Assembly (NCBI RefSeq): GCF_900094795.1
Contig: NZ_FMBC01000013.1
Coordinates: forward strand, 34,354 to 98,353
Length of the DNA stretch: 64,000 nt
Direction: 5' to 3'
Source: Kosakonia oryziphila
Lineage (GTDB): Bacteria > Pseudomonadota > Gammaproteobacteria > Enterobacterales > Enterobacteriaceae
Shown here: one piece after another, positions 9,181 to 18,056 of the stretch
Position numbering within the stretch: position 1 is the first letter of the stretch
How the letters are laid out: every line of letters begins with the position of its first letter
Translations under genes and position numbers: made by a program
Notes under the pieces: model-generated
The model's database searches: none
Told to the model about the DNA's origin: nothing
Seen by the model: the letters and a program-made list of their open reading frames with translations, nothing else

Positions 9181-10022
9181 TTGAGAATCGCCCCGGACTG
9201 ACACTGTTCAGCCATATCATGCTTATTCTCGGTATCGTCGTGGTGCTGTTTCCGCTGTATGTCGCCTTCGTGACTGCGACGCTGGATATCAACGCCGTCT
9301 ATGACACGCCGATGACCTTAATTCCCGGTTCGCACCTGTGGGAAAACCTGCGCAACATCTGGGTGAACGGCGTCGGCGTAAATAGCGCGCCGTTCTGGCT
9401 GATGCTGACCAACAGCTTCATCATGGCGCTGGCGATTACGGTGGGCAAAATCACGGTGTCGATGCTGTCGGCTTTCGCTATCGTCTGGTTTCGCTTCCCG
9501 CTGCGGAACCTCTTCTTCTGGATGATTTTCATCACTTTAATGCTGCCGGTCGAGGTACGTATTTTCCCGACGGTGGAAGTGATCGCCAACCTGAAGATGC
9601 TCGATAGTTACACTGGTCTGACGTTGCCGCTGATGGCCTCGGCCACCGCGACATTTCTGTTCCGCCAGTTCTTTATGACTCTGCCCGATGAGCTGATGGA
9701 AGCCGCACGCATTGATGGCGCCTCGCCAATGCGCTTTTTCCGCGACATTGTGCTACCGCTTTCCAAAATCAACCTGGCAGCGCTGTTCGTGATCACCTTT
9801 ATTTACGGCTGGAACCAGTATTTATGGCCGCTGCTGATTATCAACGACGTTAACCTCGGCACTGCTGTGGCGGGCGTGAAAGGCATGATTGCCAGCGGTG
9901 AAGGCACTACGCAATGGAATCAGGTGATGGCGGCGATGCTGCTGACGTTGATCCCCCCGGTCGTTATCGTTTTAGCCATGCAACGCGCGTTTGTGCGTGG
10001 TTTAGTGGACAGTGAGAAATAA
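9177..10022 (+). CDS. ugpE: Glycerol-3-phosphate ABC transporter permease UgpE
   Basis: 281 aa, the E. coli length. It is a MalG-type permease subunit. The EAA motif appears as [16 protein letters not shown] near residues 175-190, in a cytoplasmic loop between hydrophobic segments, and the C-terminus RGLVDSEK is the usual short polar tail. ATGA overlap with ugpA. One base separates its stop from the ugpC start. Confidence 0.97.
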   Translation: MIENRPGLTLFSHIMLILGIVVVLFPLYVAFVTATLDINAVYDTPMTLIPGSHLWENLRNIWVNGVGVNSAPFWLMLTNSFIMALAITVGKITVSMLSAFAIVWFRFPLRNLFFWMIFITLMLPVEVRIFPTVEVIANLKMLDSYTGLTLPLMASATATFLFRQFFMTLPDELMEAARIDGASPMRFFRDIVLPLSKINLAALFVITFIYGWNQYLWPLLIINDVNLGTAVAGVKGMIASGEGTTQWNQVMAAMLLTLIPPVVIVLAMQRAFVRGLVDSEK

Positions 10023-10023
10023 G

Positions 10024-11097
10024 ATGGCAGGTTTAAAATTACAGGCTGTAACCAAAAGCTGGGACAGCGGCAAAACGCAGGTTATCCAGCCGCTGACGCT
10101 GGACGTGGCGGATGGTGAATTTATCGTGATGGTTGGCCCCTCGGGCTGCGGGAAATCAACGTTATTGCGTATGGTTGCCGGGCTGGAGCGCGTCTCCAGC
10201 GGCGATATCTGGATCGATACCCAGCGCGTGACCGAAAGGGAGCCGAAAGATCGTGGTATTGCAATGGTGTTCCAGAACTATGCGCTCTACCCGCATATGA
10301 GCGTGGAAGAGAACATGGCGTGGGGACTGAAAATCCGCGGCATGGGCAAAACGCATATTGCCAGTCGGGTAGCGGAAGCGGCGCGCATTCTTGAACTGGA
10401 TGGTTTACTAAAGCGACGCCCGCGCGAATTGTCCGGCGGCCAGCGTCAGCGTGTAGCGATGGGCCGCGCCATTGTGCGCGATCCGGCGGTGTTTCTCTTT
10501 GATGAACCGCTGTCGAACCTCGATGCTAAATTGCGTGTGCAGATGCGTCTGGAATTACAACAACTGCATCGCCGCCTGAATACCACTTCGCTGTATGTCA
10601 CGCACGATCAGGTTGAAGCGATGACGCTGGCGCAACGTGTACTGGTGATGAATAAAGGCGTCGCTGAACAAATCGGTACGCCAGTAGAGGTGTATGAAAA
10701 ACCCGCCAGCCGCTTTGTGGCGAGCTTTATCGGCAGCCCGGCGATGAATCTGCTGGAGGGTCGCATCAATAGCGAGGGCACCCATTTTGAACTGGGTAGC
10801 GGTATGGCGTTGCCGATCAGCTGGTACTACCGCGGCTACGCCGGGCGCAAAATGACGCTGGGTATCCGCCCGGAACATATTGCGTTAAGCTCACAGGCCG
10901 AAGGTGGTGTTCCGCTGGTGATGGAGACGCTGGAGATGCTCGGCGCAGACAACCTGGCGCACGGTCGCTGGGGCGAGCAGAAGCTGGTGGTTCGCTTATC
11001 GCATCAGGAACGCCCGGCGGCGGGCAGCACGTTATGGCTGCATCTGCCGGAAAATAACCTGCACTTATTTGATGGTGAAACAGGACAACGCGTATGA
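10024..11097 (+). CDS. ugpC: Glycerol-3-phosphate ABC transporter ATPase UgpC
   Basis: 357 aa (E. coli 356). It is a MalK-type ATPase. Walker [10 protein letters not shown] is at residues 38-46, the Q-loop is [10 protein letters not shown], the signature is [14 protein letters not shown], Walker B is [12 protein letters not shown], and the switch is [12 protein letters not shown]-terminal regulatory TOBE domain spans about residues 235-357. MalK and UgpC are interchangeable in E. coli. I start at MAGLKLQ (10024) rather than four codons earlier inside ugpE. The ugpQ start overlaps its stop. Confidence 0.97.
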   Translation: MAGLKLQAVTKSWDSGKTQVIQPLTLDVADGEFIVMVGPSGCGKSTLLRMVAGLERVSSGDIWIDTQRVTEREPKDRGIAMVFQNYALYPHMSVEENMAWGLKIRGMGKTHIASRVAEAARILELDGLLKRRPRELSGGQRQRVAMGRAIVRDPAVFLFDEPLSNLDAKLRVQMRLELQQLHRRLNTTSLYVTHDQVEAMTLAQRVLVMNKGVAEQIGTPVEVYEKPASRFVASFIGSPAMNLLEGRINSEGTHFELGSGMALPISWYYRGYAGRKMTLGIRPEHIALSSQAEGGVPLVMETLEMLGADNLAHGRWGEQKLVVRLSHQERPAAGSTLWLHLPENNLHLFDGETGQRV

Positions 11098-11834
11098 GTA
11101 ACTGGCCTTATCCCCACATCGTCGCCCATCGCGGCGGCGGGAAACTGGCACCGGAAAACACGCTGGCGGCAATCGACGTCGGCGCGCGTTACGGGCATAC
11201 CATGATTGAGTTTGACGCCAAGTTGTCGAAAGACGGCGAGATTTTCCTGCTGCATGACGACAACCTTGAGCGTACCAGTAATGGCTGGGGAGTGGCGGGA
11301 GAGCTGCCGTGGCATGATTTGCTGAAAGTGGATGCTGGTGGTTGGTTTAGCGGCGAATTCAAAGGCGAGCCGCTGCCGTTGCTTTCGCAGGTGGCGGAAC
11401 GTTGCCGCCAGCACAGCTTGATGGCGAATATCGAAATCAAACCCACCACTGGCACCGGTCCGCTGACCGGCAAAGTGGTGGCGCTGGCCGCCCGTGAACT
11501 GTGGGCAGGCATGATTGCACCGTTGCTCTCTTCGTTTGAAATCGACGCATTGGAAGCAGCCCAACAAGCCACGCCGGAACTGCCGCGCGGCCTGTTACTT
11601 GATGAGTGGCGCGATGACTGGCAGGTGCTGACCACGCGCCTGGGATGCGTCTCCATCCATCTAAATCATAAACTGCTGGATGAAGCACGGGTGCGTATGC
11701 TGCGCGACGCGGGCTTACGCATTCTGGTTTACACCGTAAACCAGCCCGCGCGCGCTGCCGAACTGTTGCGCTGGGGCGTGGACAGCATCTGCACCGATAA
11801 AATCGACGATATCGGGCCGCACTTCCGTTATTGA
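11094..11834 (+). CDS. ugpQ: Glycerophosphodiester phosphodiesterase UgpQ
   Basis: 246 aa (E. coli 247). It is a cytosolic GDPD-family enzyme that hydrolyses glycerophosphodiesters entering through Ugp to glycerol-3-phosphate and an alcohol. The N-terminal catalytic histidine motif is [13 protein letters not shown] (residues 9-21), [11 protein letters not shown] follows with metal-binding acids, then HDDNLERTS with the second histidine. The ATGA overlap with ugpC closes the ugpBAECQ operon. The 41 bp up to the end of convergent yhhA hold a TGGTCGACGACGACG stretch but no clear hairpin. Confidence 0.96.
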   Translation: MSNWPYPHIVAHRGGGKLAPENTLAAIDVGARYGHTMIEFDAKLSKDGEIFLLHDDNLERTSNGWGVAGELPWHDLLKVDAGGWFSGEFKGEPLPLLSQVAERCRQHSLMANIEIKPTTGTGPLTGKVVALAARELWAGMIAPLLSSFEIDALEAAQQATPELPRGLLLDEWRDDWQVLTTRLGCVSIHLNHKLLDEARVRMLRDAGLRILVYTVNQPARAAELLRWGVDSICTDKIDDIGPHFRY

Positions 11835-11875
11835 GATGTGGTCGACGACGACGTGCTTTGCTGCAAGTTGCCGTT

Positions 11876-12244
11876 TTAATTTTGCGGCAGCATATGCTGC
11901 TGCGTCGTCGTCCCGCCAGAATTCGCCCCGCCGCTTAACATTCCGCTACCGCTATTCGGCAGTACCTGCTGGCCCTGGTTAAGCGCGCCAGGCTGTGCCT
12001 GTTTAATCCGCTGCGAGTTGTTATCCATTTGCATTTGCAGATTTTGCTGTTGCATTCGGCTTTGCGTCTGCTGCTGTTGCTTCAGCATGCTTTGCTGCTG
12101 TTGTTGCTGGTTGAGCATCTGAGTTTGCATCCGCTGCTGGCTTGGGATCACATACCCCGGCTGGTTTGGGTTATTCGTCGTGTTTAGCGGCTGTGCAAAG
12201 GTGCTAAAAGGCAGCAGAGCCGCCAGAATCAGTAAATGTTTCAT
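11876..12244 (-). CDS. yhhA: Small secreted Gln/Met-rich protein YhhA (DUF2756)
   Basis: 122 aa (K-12 YhhA is somewhat longer). A signal peptide of about 17 residues ([17 protein letters not shown]) is followed by a low-complexity region. Residues 35-85 are dominated by glutamine, with Met and Asn, and are predicted helical or disordered. The C-terminal part is rich in Gly, Ser and Asn. The DUF2756 family has no known function. It is divergent from ggt and convergent with ugpQ, the K-12 arrangement. The glutamine repeat means the length can vary between strains. The start at 12244 sits behind AGGAGGGAATAAC read on the minus strand. Confidence 0.85.
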   Translation of the reverse strand: MKHLLILAALLPFSTFAQPLNTTNNPNQPGYVIPSQQRMQTQMLNQQQQQQSMLKQQQQTQSRMQQQNLQMQMDNNSQRIKQAQPGALNQGQQVLPNSGSGMLSGGANSGGTTTQQHMLPQN

Positions 12245-12367
12245 TGTTATTCCCTCCTGTTGATGCTTCCTTTCAGTTTACTTGCTTTCATTGATGAAAA
12301 TGATTTTTTAAGAGTTGTGAACCAGGCTTAAGCGGGAACGGTAGCCTCTTACTCGGGAGTAACGACG

Positions 12368-14104
12368 ATGATGAAACAGAAGTTTGCGCGTTGGGTGGCA
12401 ATTGCTGCGCTGACAGCGGGAGGATGTTTTTGCGTTTCGGCTGCGCCGCCGCCGGTCTCATACGGTGTTGAAGCCGATGTCTTCCACCCGGTTGTTGCGA
12501 AGCAAGGCATGGTAGCGTCGGTGGATGAAGCCGCAACGCGCGTCGGCGTCGATATCCTGAAGCAGGGAGGGAATGCCGTTGATGCGGCCGTCGCGGTGGG
12601 TTATGCGCTGGCGGTCACGCACCCGCAGGCCGGTAACCTCGGCGGTGGCGGTTTTATGTTGATTCGTACCAAAGAGGGGAACGTCACGGCGATCGATTTC
12701 CGGGAAATGGCGCCTGCCGCCGCCACGCGCGATATGTTCCTTGACGATCAAGGTAATCCGGACAGCAAGAAATCCCTGACTTCGCATCTGGCATCCGGTA
12801 CGCCCGGCACGGTGGCGGGTTTCTCAATGGCGCTGGAAAAGTACGGTACGCTGCCGCTGAAAAAAGTGGTGCAGCCTGCGATTAAACTGGCGAAGCAGGG
12901 CTTTGTGGTCAACGATGCGCTGGCTAACGATCTGAAAATCTACGGCAGCGAAGTGCTGCCAAATAATGAAAACAGTAAAGCAATTTTCTGGAAGGATGGT
13001 GAGCCGCTGAAAAAGGGTGACAAACTGGTGCAGAGCAATCTGGCCAGAAGCCTGGAGATGATTGCGGAAAAAGGGCCGGACGCCTTCTACAAAGGCGCTA
13101 TCGCTGAGCAAATCGCCCAGCAGATGAGCAAAAATGGCGGGCTTATCACGCAAGAGGATTTAGCCAATTACAAAGCCGTGGAGCGCACGCCGATCAGCGG
13201 CGACTACCGCGGCTACCAGGTCTACTCCATGCCGCCGCCCTCTTCCGGTGGGATCCATATCGTCGAGATCCTCAATATTCTGGAGAACTTCGATCTGGCG
13301 AAATATGGCTTTGGCAGCGCCGATGCTATGCAGGTGATGACTGAAGCGGAGAAATACGCCTATGCTGACCGCTCCGAATATCTCGGCGATCCGGACTTCG
13401 TCAAAGTGCCGTGGCAGGCGCTGACCAATAAAGCGTATGCCAAATCGATTGCCGCGCAGATTGATCTCAATAAAGCCCGCCCTTCCAGCCAGATCCGCCC
13501 CGGCAAGCTTGAACCCTACGAGAGCAACCAAACCACGCACTATTCGGTGGTGGATAAAGAGGGCACGGCGGTGGCCGTCACCTATACCCTAAATACGGTC
13601 TTCGGCACCGGTATCGTAGCTGGCAATACCGGCATCCTGATGAACAACGAAATGGATGACTTCTCTGCCAAACCCGGTGTGCCAAACGTATATGGTCTGG
13701 TAGGCGGCGATGCGAACGCGGTTGAGCCTGGCAAACGGCCGCTGTCATCAATGTCGCCGACCATTGTGCTGAAAGACGGTAAAACGTGGCTGGTGACCGG
13801 CAGCCCAGGCGGCAGCCGGATTATTACCACGGTGCTGCAAATGGTGGTGAATTCTATCGATTTCGGAATGAACGTCGCGGAAGCCAGCAATGCACCACGT
13901 TTCCATCATCAGTGGTTGCCGGATGAATTGCGCGTTGAAAAAGGCTTTAGTCCGGATACGCTGAAACTGCTGGAACAGAAAGGGCAAAAAGTGGTGGTGA
14001 AAGAGGCGATGGGCAGCACGCAGAGCATTATGGTGGCGCCAGATGGTACGCTGTATGGCGCGTCGGACCCGCGTTCGGTGGATGATCTAACGGCCGGATA
14101 TTGA
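12368..14104 (+). CDS. ggt: Gamma-glutamyltranspeptidase Ggt
   Basis: 578 aa (E. coli 580). It is a periplasmic enzyme that cleaves gamma-glutamyl bonds of glutathione. The signal peptide spans about residues 1-25. The proenzyme cuts itself just before the nucleophilic threonine in NQTTHYSVVD (about residue 389) to give large and small subunits. The glycine-rich substrate loop PLSSMSPTIV and the GSPGGSRI oxyanion motif follow. GNLGGGGFMLI and DFREMAP mark the large subunit. Two in-frame ATG codons (12368 and 12371) are equally possible starts. It is a single gene, divergent from yhhA. Confidence 0.97.
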   Translation: MMKQKFARWVAIAALTAGGCFCVSAAPPPVSYGVEADVFHPVVAKQGMVASVDEAATRVGVDILKQGGNAVDAAVAVGYALAVTHPQAGNLGGGGFMLIRTKEGNVTAIDFREMAPAAATRDMFLDDQGNPDSKKSLTSHLASGTPGTVAGFSMALEKYGTLPLKKVVQPAIKLAKQGFVVNDALANDLKIYGSEVLPNNENSKAIFWKDGEPLKKGDKLVQSNLARSLEMIAEKGPDAFYKGAIAEQIAQQMSKNGGLITQEDLANYKAVERTPISGDYRGYQVYSMPPPSSGGIHIVEILNILENFDLAKYGFGSADAMQVMTEAEKYAYADRSEYLGDPDFVKVPWQALTNKAYAKSIAAQIDLNKARPSSQIRPGKLEPYESNQTTHYSVVDKEGTAVAVTYTLNTVFGTGIVAGNTGILMNNEMDDFSAKPGVPNVYGLVGGDANAVEPGKRPLSSMSPTIVLKDGKTWLVTGSPGGSRIITTVLQMVVNSIDFGMNVAEASNAPRFHHQWLPDELRVEKGFSPDTLKLLEQKGQKVVVKEAMGSTQSIMVAPDGTLYGASDPRSVDDLTAGY

Positions 14105-14106
14105 AT

Positions 14107-14138
14107 GGTTTCCCTCTCCCGTAGGGGAGAGGGAAGGG
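14107..14138. terminator. Palindrome between convergent ggt and yhhY
   Basis: TTCCCTCTCCC (14110-14120) and GGGAGAGGGAA (14125-14135) form a perfect 11-bp stem with loop GTAG. There is no clear T-run. It lies between two convergent genes and probably acts as a bidirectional terminator or mRNA-end structure. A related CCCTCTCCC palindrome is at 51310-51336 after tex. Confidence 0.6.
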
Positions 14139-14139
14139 G

Positions 14140-14631
14140 TTAGCCTTTCATGCGCGCCATAAAGTACGAATCGACAAACTCGCCGTTACGCAGCGCATAA
14201 TGTTTTCCGGTGCCTTCAATTTCAAAGCCGAATTTACGGTACACCGCCAACGCCGGATCATTATCGACAAACACGGTTAGCTCAATTCTGTCGATGCGTA
14301 GCCAGTTGTCGCACAGGTTGATCATCTCGCGCATCAGCGCGCTGGCGACGCCACGGTTGTGAAACGCCGACGAAACTGCCATGCCAAAGGTGGCAACGTG
14401 GCTGCGGCGCGGGTTCTGTTCCACCATCAATGTCAGGTTTCCGGCAAGTTGATTATCAATGCAGGCGACTAGTTGGCGGCGTCCTGGCTGTGGTTTCAGG
14501 CGATCTTCCCACAGTTCGGCAGGCGGATGCGGTAGCTGTAGCAGGTTGTGATACACCTCAGGTAGCGCATAGAACTGGCGTAAATCTTCTGCATCGCGCG
14601 CTTCGGCATGGCGTATCACTATCTCACTCAT
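14140..14631 (-). CDS. yhhY: GNAT-family L-amino acid N-acetyltransferase YhhY/AaaT
   Basis: 163 aa (K-12 162). It is a GNAT acetyltransferase; the E. coli protein was reported to acetylate free amino acids. The acetyl-CoA pyrophosphate-binding motif is NRGVASALMREM near residues 92-103, and the C-terminal FGFEIEGTGKHYALRNG strand is typical of the RimI-like branch. I start at MSEIVIRH (14631) behind AGCAGG, the family N-terminus; an upstream in-frame ATG would run into the ryhB promoter. It is divergent from ryhB. Confidence 0.92.
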   Translation of the reverse strand: MSEIVIRHAEARDAEDLRQFYALPEVYHNLLQLPHPPAELWEDRLKPQPGRRQLVACIDNQLAGNLTLMVEQNPRRSHVATFGMAVSSAFHNRGVASALMREMINLCDNWLRIDRIELTVFVDNDPALAVYRKFGFEIEGTGKHYALRNGEFVDSYFMARMKG

Positions 14632-14726
14632 CCTGCTTCTCCGTTTGGTTAGGTTTACCAATACATTCCGGGCTTTCATAAAAAGCGTCAACTGCCATTT
14701 TTTGCAAAAAATTGTAGACAAGTGCG

Positions 14727-14750
14727 AATGATAATAATTATTATTGTCAT
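14727..14750 (+). promoter_or_regulatory. Fur box / ryhB promoter
   Basis: AATGATAATAATTATTATTG (14727-14746) is a near-perfect palindromic Fur box of the GATAATGATAATCATTATC type. It overlaps the expected -10 region just before the ryhB start. Iron-loaded Fur should repress ryhB here, as in E. coli. The yhhY start is about 95 bp away on the other strand. Confidence 0.85.
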
Positions 14751-14844
14751 GCATTCAGGGGAACCGTTGCGGTAATCCTGAAAGCACGACATTGCTCACA
14801 TTGCTTCCAGTATTTCTTAGCCAGCCGCGTGCTGGCTTTTTTTT
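14751..14844 (+). ncRNA. ryhB: RyhB iron-responsive small RNA
   Basis: The conserved core of RyhB, TGAAAGCACGACATTGCTCA continuing CATTGCTTCCAGTATT, is at 14779-14815. This is the Hfq-dependent seed region that pairs with sodB, sdhC and other iron-protein mRNAs. The terminator CAGCCGCGTGCTGG plus eight T follows (about 14822-14844). The 5' part (GCATTCAGGGGAACCGTTGCGG) differs from K-12, as is usual between species. Promoter and Fur box lie immediately upstream. Position between yhhY and yhhX matches E. coli. The 5' end is estimated to within a few bases. Confidence 0.93.
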
Positions 14845-14959
14845 GCCTGTCATTTGCTGGTGGTACCCGCTTCACGGCTGCCTTTTGAGAAAAGGGCGAG
14901 GGGCATGGTTTTCGAAGTTGCGCTATGGTAGTGACAGTCACCTCAACAAGGACTGGATC

Positions 14960-15997
14960 ATGACTCTACGTTGCGCATTTATCGGCTTTGGCAAAAGCAC
15001 GACCCGTTATCATCTTCCCTATGTTCTCAACCGGAAAGCGAGCTGGAGCGTGGCGCACATCTTTCGCCGCCATGCAAAACCGGAAGAACAACATCCCGCG
15101 TATCAACATATTCATTTCACCAGCGATCTGGACGACATTCTGCTCGATCCGCAGGTAAAACTGGTGATTGTCTGTACTCATGCCGACAGCCATTTCGACT
15201 ATGCGAAGCGCGCGCTGGAAGCGGGGAAAAACGTGCTGGTGGAAAAGCCGTTTACCCCGACAATGGCGGAAGCGATCGCGCTGTTTGAACTGGCGAAAAG
15301 CAAAGGCCTGACGGTTTCGCCGTACCAGAATCGCCGCTTTGACTCCTGCTTCCTGACCGCTAAAAAAGCGATTGAAAGCGGTAAGCTTGGCAATATTGTT
15401 GAAATTGAAAGCCACTTTGACTATTACCGCCCGGTGGCGGAAACCAAACCCGGGTTGCCGCAGGATGGCTCGTTTTATGGCCTCGGCGTGCATACTATGG
15501 ACCAAATTATCTCGCTGTTTGGTCGCCCCGATCATGCGGCCTACGATATTCGCAGCCTGCGTAACAAGGCCAATCCGGACGATACTTTTGAAGCTCAGCT
15601 CTTTTACGGCGATTTAAAAGCCATCGTAAAAACCAGCCATCTGGTAAAAATCGATTACCCGAAATTTATTGTGCATGGTACGAAAGGCTCGTTTATCAAA
15701 TACGGTATCGATCAACAGGAAACCAGCCTGAAAGCCAATATTATGCCGGGTGAACCGGGCTTTGCCGCTGACGACAGTATCGGCATTCTGGAGTATGTGA
15801 ATGCGGCGGGCGAAACGGTGCGCGAAGAGGTTGCGCCAGAAACCGGCGACTATGGACGCGTTTATGATGCGCTCTATCAGACGCTGACAACCGGGGCGCC
15901 AAATTACGTCAAGGAATCTGAAGTTCTTACCAACCTTGAACTGCTCGAACGCGCCTTTGAACAGGCATCTCCAGCCACGATAACCCTTGCGAAATAA
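14960..15997 (+). CDS. yhhX: Gfo/Idh/MocA-family oxidoreductase YhhX
   Basis: 345 aa, equal to K-12 YhhX. It is a predicted NAD(P)-dependent oxidoreductase of unknown substrate. The N-terminal Rossmann fold has FIGFGKSTTRYH at residues 7-18, and the family EKP motif is VEKPFTPT near residues 97-104. The C-terminal alpha/beta dimerisation domain contains YGLGVHTMDQII. I use ATG 14960 behind CAACAAGGAC; the longer in-frame extension upstream would overlap ryhB. It lies downstream of ryhB on the same strand, as in E. coli. A 9-bp inverted repeat follows at 16008-16044. Confidence 0.93.
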   Translation: MTLRCAFIGFGKSTTRYHLPYVLNRKASWSVAHIFRRHAKPEEQHPAYQHIHFTSDLDDILLDPQVKLVIVCTHADSHFDYAKRALEAGKNVLVEKPFTPTMAEAIALFELAKSKGLTVSPYQNRRFDSCFLTAKKAIESGKLGNIVEIESHFDYYRPVAETKPGLPQDGSFYGLGVHTMDQIISLFGRPDHAAYDIRSLRNKANPDDTFEAQLFYGDLKAIVKTSHLVKIDYPKFIVHGTKGSFIKYGIDQQETSLKANIMPGEPGFAADDSIGILEYVNAAGETVREEVAPETGDYGRVYDALYQTLTTGAPNYVKESEVLTNLELLERAFEQASPATITLAK

Positions 15998-16005
15998 GTA
16001 AAAAT

Positions 16006-16050
16006 AGCTCCTCTGTAATTATTCATTTTTTTTGAACAGAGGAGTCAATT
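16006..16050 (+). terminator. Possible terminator after yhhX
   Basis: CTCCTCTGT (16008-16016) and ACAGAGGAG (16036-16044) are perfectly complementary around an AT-rich loop of 19 bases and are followed by TCAATTTTC. The loop is long and the T-run short, so this is a tentative call. Confidence 0.45.
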
Positions 16051-16121
16051 TTCACCCTCTATGATTGCCTGACGTTTGCGTCCACACTTACTCCATCGAA
16101 AACATACGGGGGTAAAAAAAG

Positions 16122-16817
16122 ATGATCTATTTACGTAAAGCAAACGATCGCGGCCACGCAAATCACGGTTGGCTGGATTCCTGGCATAGCTTCTCTTTTG
16201 CCGATTATTACGACCCGAATTTCATGGGCTTCTCGGCACTTCGTGTGATTAACGACGACGTGATCGATGCGGGCCAGGGGTTCGGCACACATCCGCACAA
16301 AGACATGGAAATCCTGACCTACGTGCTGGAAGGCGCAGTTGAACACCAGGACAGCATGGGCAATAAAGAGCAGGTGCCCGCCGGTGAATTCCAGATTATG
16401 AGCGCCGGTACCGGGGTGCGTCACTCTGAGTACAACCCGAGCGACACCGATCGTCTGCGTCTGTATCAGATCTGGATCATTCCGGAAAAAACAGGTATCA
16501 CGCCGCGTTATGAACAGCGCCGTTTCGACGCCCAGCAGGGTAAACAGCTCGTGCTGTCGCCGGATGCCCGCGACGGTTCGCTGAAAGTGAATCAGGATAT
16601 GGAACTGTATCGCTGGGCGCTGTTGAAAGATGAGCAGTCTGTCCATCAGATTGCCGCTGAACGCCGCGTCTGGATCCAGGTGGTGAAAGGCAGTGTGACC
16701 ATAAATGGCACCAAAGCGACCACCAGCGATGGTCTGGCAATCTGGGACGAGCAGGCTATTTCGGTTCATGCCGATAGTGATAGTGAGATTCTGCTGTTCG
16801 ATTTGCCGCCGGTTTGA
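16122..16817 (+). CDS. yhhW: Pirin-family bicupin quercetin 2,3-dioxygenase YhhW
   Basis: 231 aa, identical in length to K-12 YhhW, a pirin-like cupin with quercetinase activity in vitro. The metal ligands of the N-terminal cupin are visible: His57 and His59 in THPHKDME, then His and Glu in RHSEYNP (about 101 and 103). The C-terminal cupin lacks a full metal set, as in the family. The physiological substrate is unknown. It lies between yhhX and gntR, all on the plus strand, with its own upstream gap and a hairpin (16841-16872) after it. Confidence 0.94.
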   Translation: MIYLRKANDRGHANHGWLDSWHSFSFADYYDPNFMGFSALRVINDDVIDAGQGFGTHPHKDMEILTYVLEGAVEHQDSMGNKEQVPAGEFQIMSAGTGVRHSEYNPSDTDRLRLYQIWIIPEKTGITPRYEQRRFDAQQGKQLVLSPDARDGSLKVNQDMELYRWALLKDEQSVHQIAAERRVWIQVVKGSVTINGTKATTSDGLAIWDEQAISVHADSDSEILLFDLPPV

Positions 16818-16840
16818 TCTGATTTAGTTGAATAAATGAC

Positions 16841-16874
16841 GCAACCTTTCGGTTATTACCGGAAGGTTGCATAT
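16841..16874 (+). terminator. Hairpin between yhhW and gntR
   Basis: GCAACCTTTCGG and CCGGAAGGTTGC form a 12-bp stem with one wobble pair around TTATTA. There is no T-run. It probably ends or protects the yhhW transcript. The gntR promoter must lie here or just downstream. Confidence 0.55.
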
Positions 16875-16923
16875 TGTCCGTGATAAACTGGGGAACTCTC
16901 TCTCAGATAAAAATGTCAGGACG

Positions 16924-17919
16924 ATGAAAAAGAAAAGACCCGTACTTCAGGATGTGGCCGATCGCGTTGGCGTGACCAAAATGACGGTCAGCCGTTTTTT
17001 ACGTAACCCGGAGCAGGTTTCCGTGGCTTTACGTGGCAAAATCGCCGCTGCGCTTGATGAACTGGGTTATATTCCCAATCGCGCTCCCGATATTCTCTCC
17101 AATGCCACCAGCCGGGCTGTTGGCGTTCTGCTTCCCTCATTGACCAACCAGGTTTTCGCCGAAGTTTTACGCGGTATTGAAAGCGTGACTGACGCGCACG
17201 GTTATCAGACGATGCTCGCCCACTACGGTTATAAACCGGAGATGGAAGAGGAACGTCTGGAATCGATGCTTTCGTGGAATATCGACGGGCTGATTCTCAC
17301 CGAACGCAAACACACCGCGCGCACGCTGAAAATGATTCAGGTTGCGGGTATTCCGGTGGTGGAACTGATGGACAGCCGTTCGCCATGCATTGATATCGCT
17401 GTGGGTTTTGACAACTTCGAAGCCGCGCGGCAGATGACCGCCGCCATTCTCGCACGCGGCCACCGGCGCGTGGCGTATCTCGGCGCACGTCTGGATGAAC
17501 GTACTATCATCAAACAGCAGGGTTACGAGCAGGCGATGCTGGATGCCGGGCTGACGCCGTACAGCGTCATGATGGAGCAGTCATCCTCTTACACGTCAGG
17601 AATAGAACTGATGCGTCAGGCGCGCCGCGAGTACCCACAACTGGACGGGATTTTCTGTACCAACGATGACCTTGCCGTCGGCGCCGCGTTTGAGTGCCAG
17701 CGTCTGGGGCTGCGGATCCCGGAAGATATGGCGATTGCCGGGTTCCACGGTCACGATATTGGCCAGGTGATGGAGCCGCGTCTGGCGAGCGTCCTGACGC
17801 CGCGTGAGCGCATGGGGCGCATTGGCGCAGAGCGCTTACTGGCGCGCATTCGCGGTGAAGCAGTTACGCCGAAAATGTTAGATTTAGGTTTCACTTTGTC
17901 ACCGGGTGGATCTATTTAG
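16924..17919 (+). CDS. gntR: Gluconate repressor GntR (LacI family)
   Basis: 331 aa, the E. coli length. It represses gntT and gntKU and is released by gluconate. The N-terminal LacI-type helix-turn-helix covers about residues 8-27 (LQDVADRVGVTKMTVSRFLR), the hinge follows (NRAPDILSNATSRAVGV), and the rest is a periplasmic-binding-like sensor and dimerisation domain (FCTNDDLAVGAAFEC). I use ATG 16924 (MKKKRPVL), with AGGACG just upstream, not the earlier in-frame ATG. Its predicted operators are at 17999-18027, before gntK, and at two places before gntT, 27 kb away. Confidence 0.96.
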   Translation: MKKKRPVLQDVADRVGVTKMTVSRFLRNPEQVSVALRGKIAAALDELGYIPNRAPDILSNATSRAVGVLLPSLTNQVFAEVLRGIESVTDAHGYQTMLAHYGYKPEMEEERLESMLSWNIDGLILTERKHTARTLKMIQVAGIPVVELMDSRSPCIDIAVGFDNFEAARQMTAAILARGHRRVAYLGARLDERTIIKQQGYEQAMLDAGLTPYSVMMEQSSSYTSGIELMRQARREYPQLDGIFCTNDDLAVGAAFECQRLGLRIPEDMAIAGFHGHDIGQVMEPRLASVLTPRERMGRIGAERLLARIRGEAVTPKMLDLGFTLSPGGSI

Positions 17920-17925
17920 TCTGAC

Positions 17926-17947
17926 AAATTTGAAGTAGCTCACACTT
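17926..17947 (+). promoter_or_regulatory. CRP site upstream of gntKU
   Basis: AAATTTGAAGTAGCTCACAC holds TTTGA-N6-TCACA, four of five bases in the left half and all five in the right half of the CRP consensus. It lies about 60 bp upstream of the GntR operators and 110 bp before the gntK start. Catabolite activation of gntKU is known in E. coli. Confidence 0.65.
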
Positions 17948-17998
17948 ATTTATCTCTGGCACGAATGCATATTGCTTCTCCGTAACCCCGGCAGGACA

Positions 17999-18027
17999 AT
18001 GTTACCGATAACAGTTACCCGTAACAA
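17999..18027 (+). promoter_or_regulatory. GntR operators before gntKU
   Basis: Two overlapping palindromes, ATGTTACCGATAACAG (17999-18014) and AGTTACCCGTAACAAT (18012-18027), match the GntR operator ATGTTACC-GGTAACAT. The second ends 30 bp before the gntK start, which would place it over the promoter or the transcription start. Confidence 0.8.
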
Positions 18028-18056
18028 TTCACTCTTGCACTTTGTGGGGGCTACCC

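Noticed and set aside
8329..9204. 291-codon open frame antisense to ugpA.
   Set aside because: Same reason: it is antisense to a complete permease gene, with Arg/Gln-rich composition and no motif.
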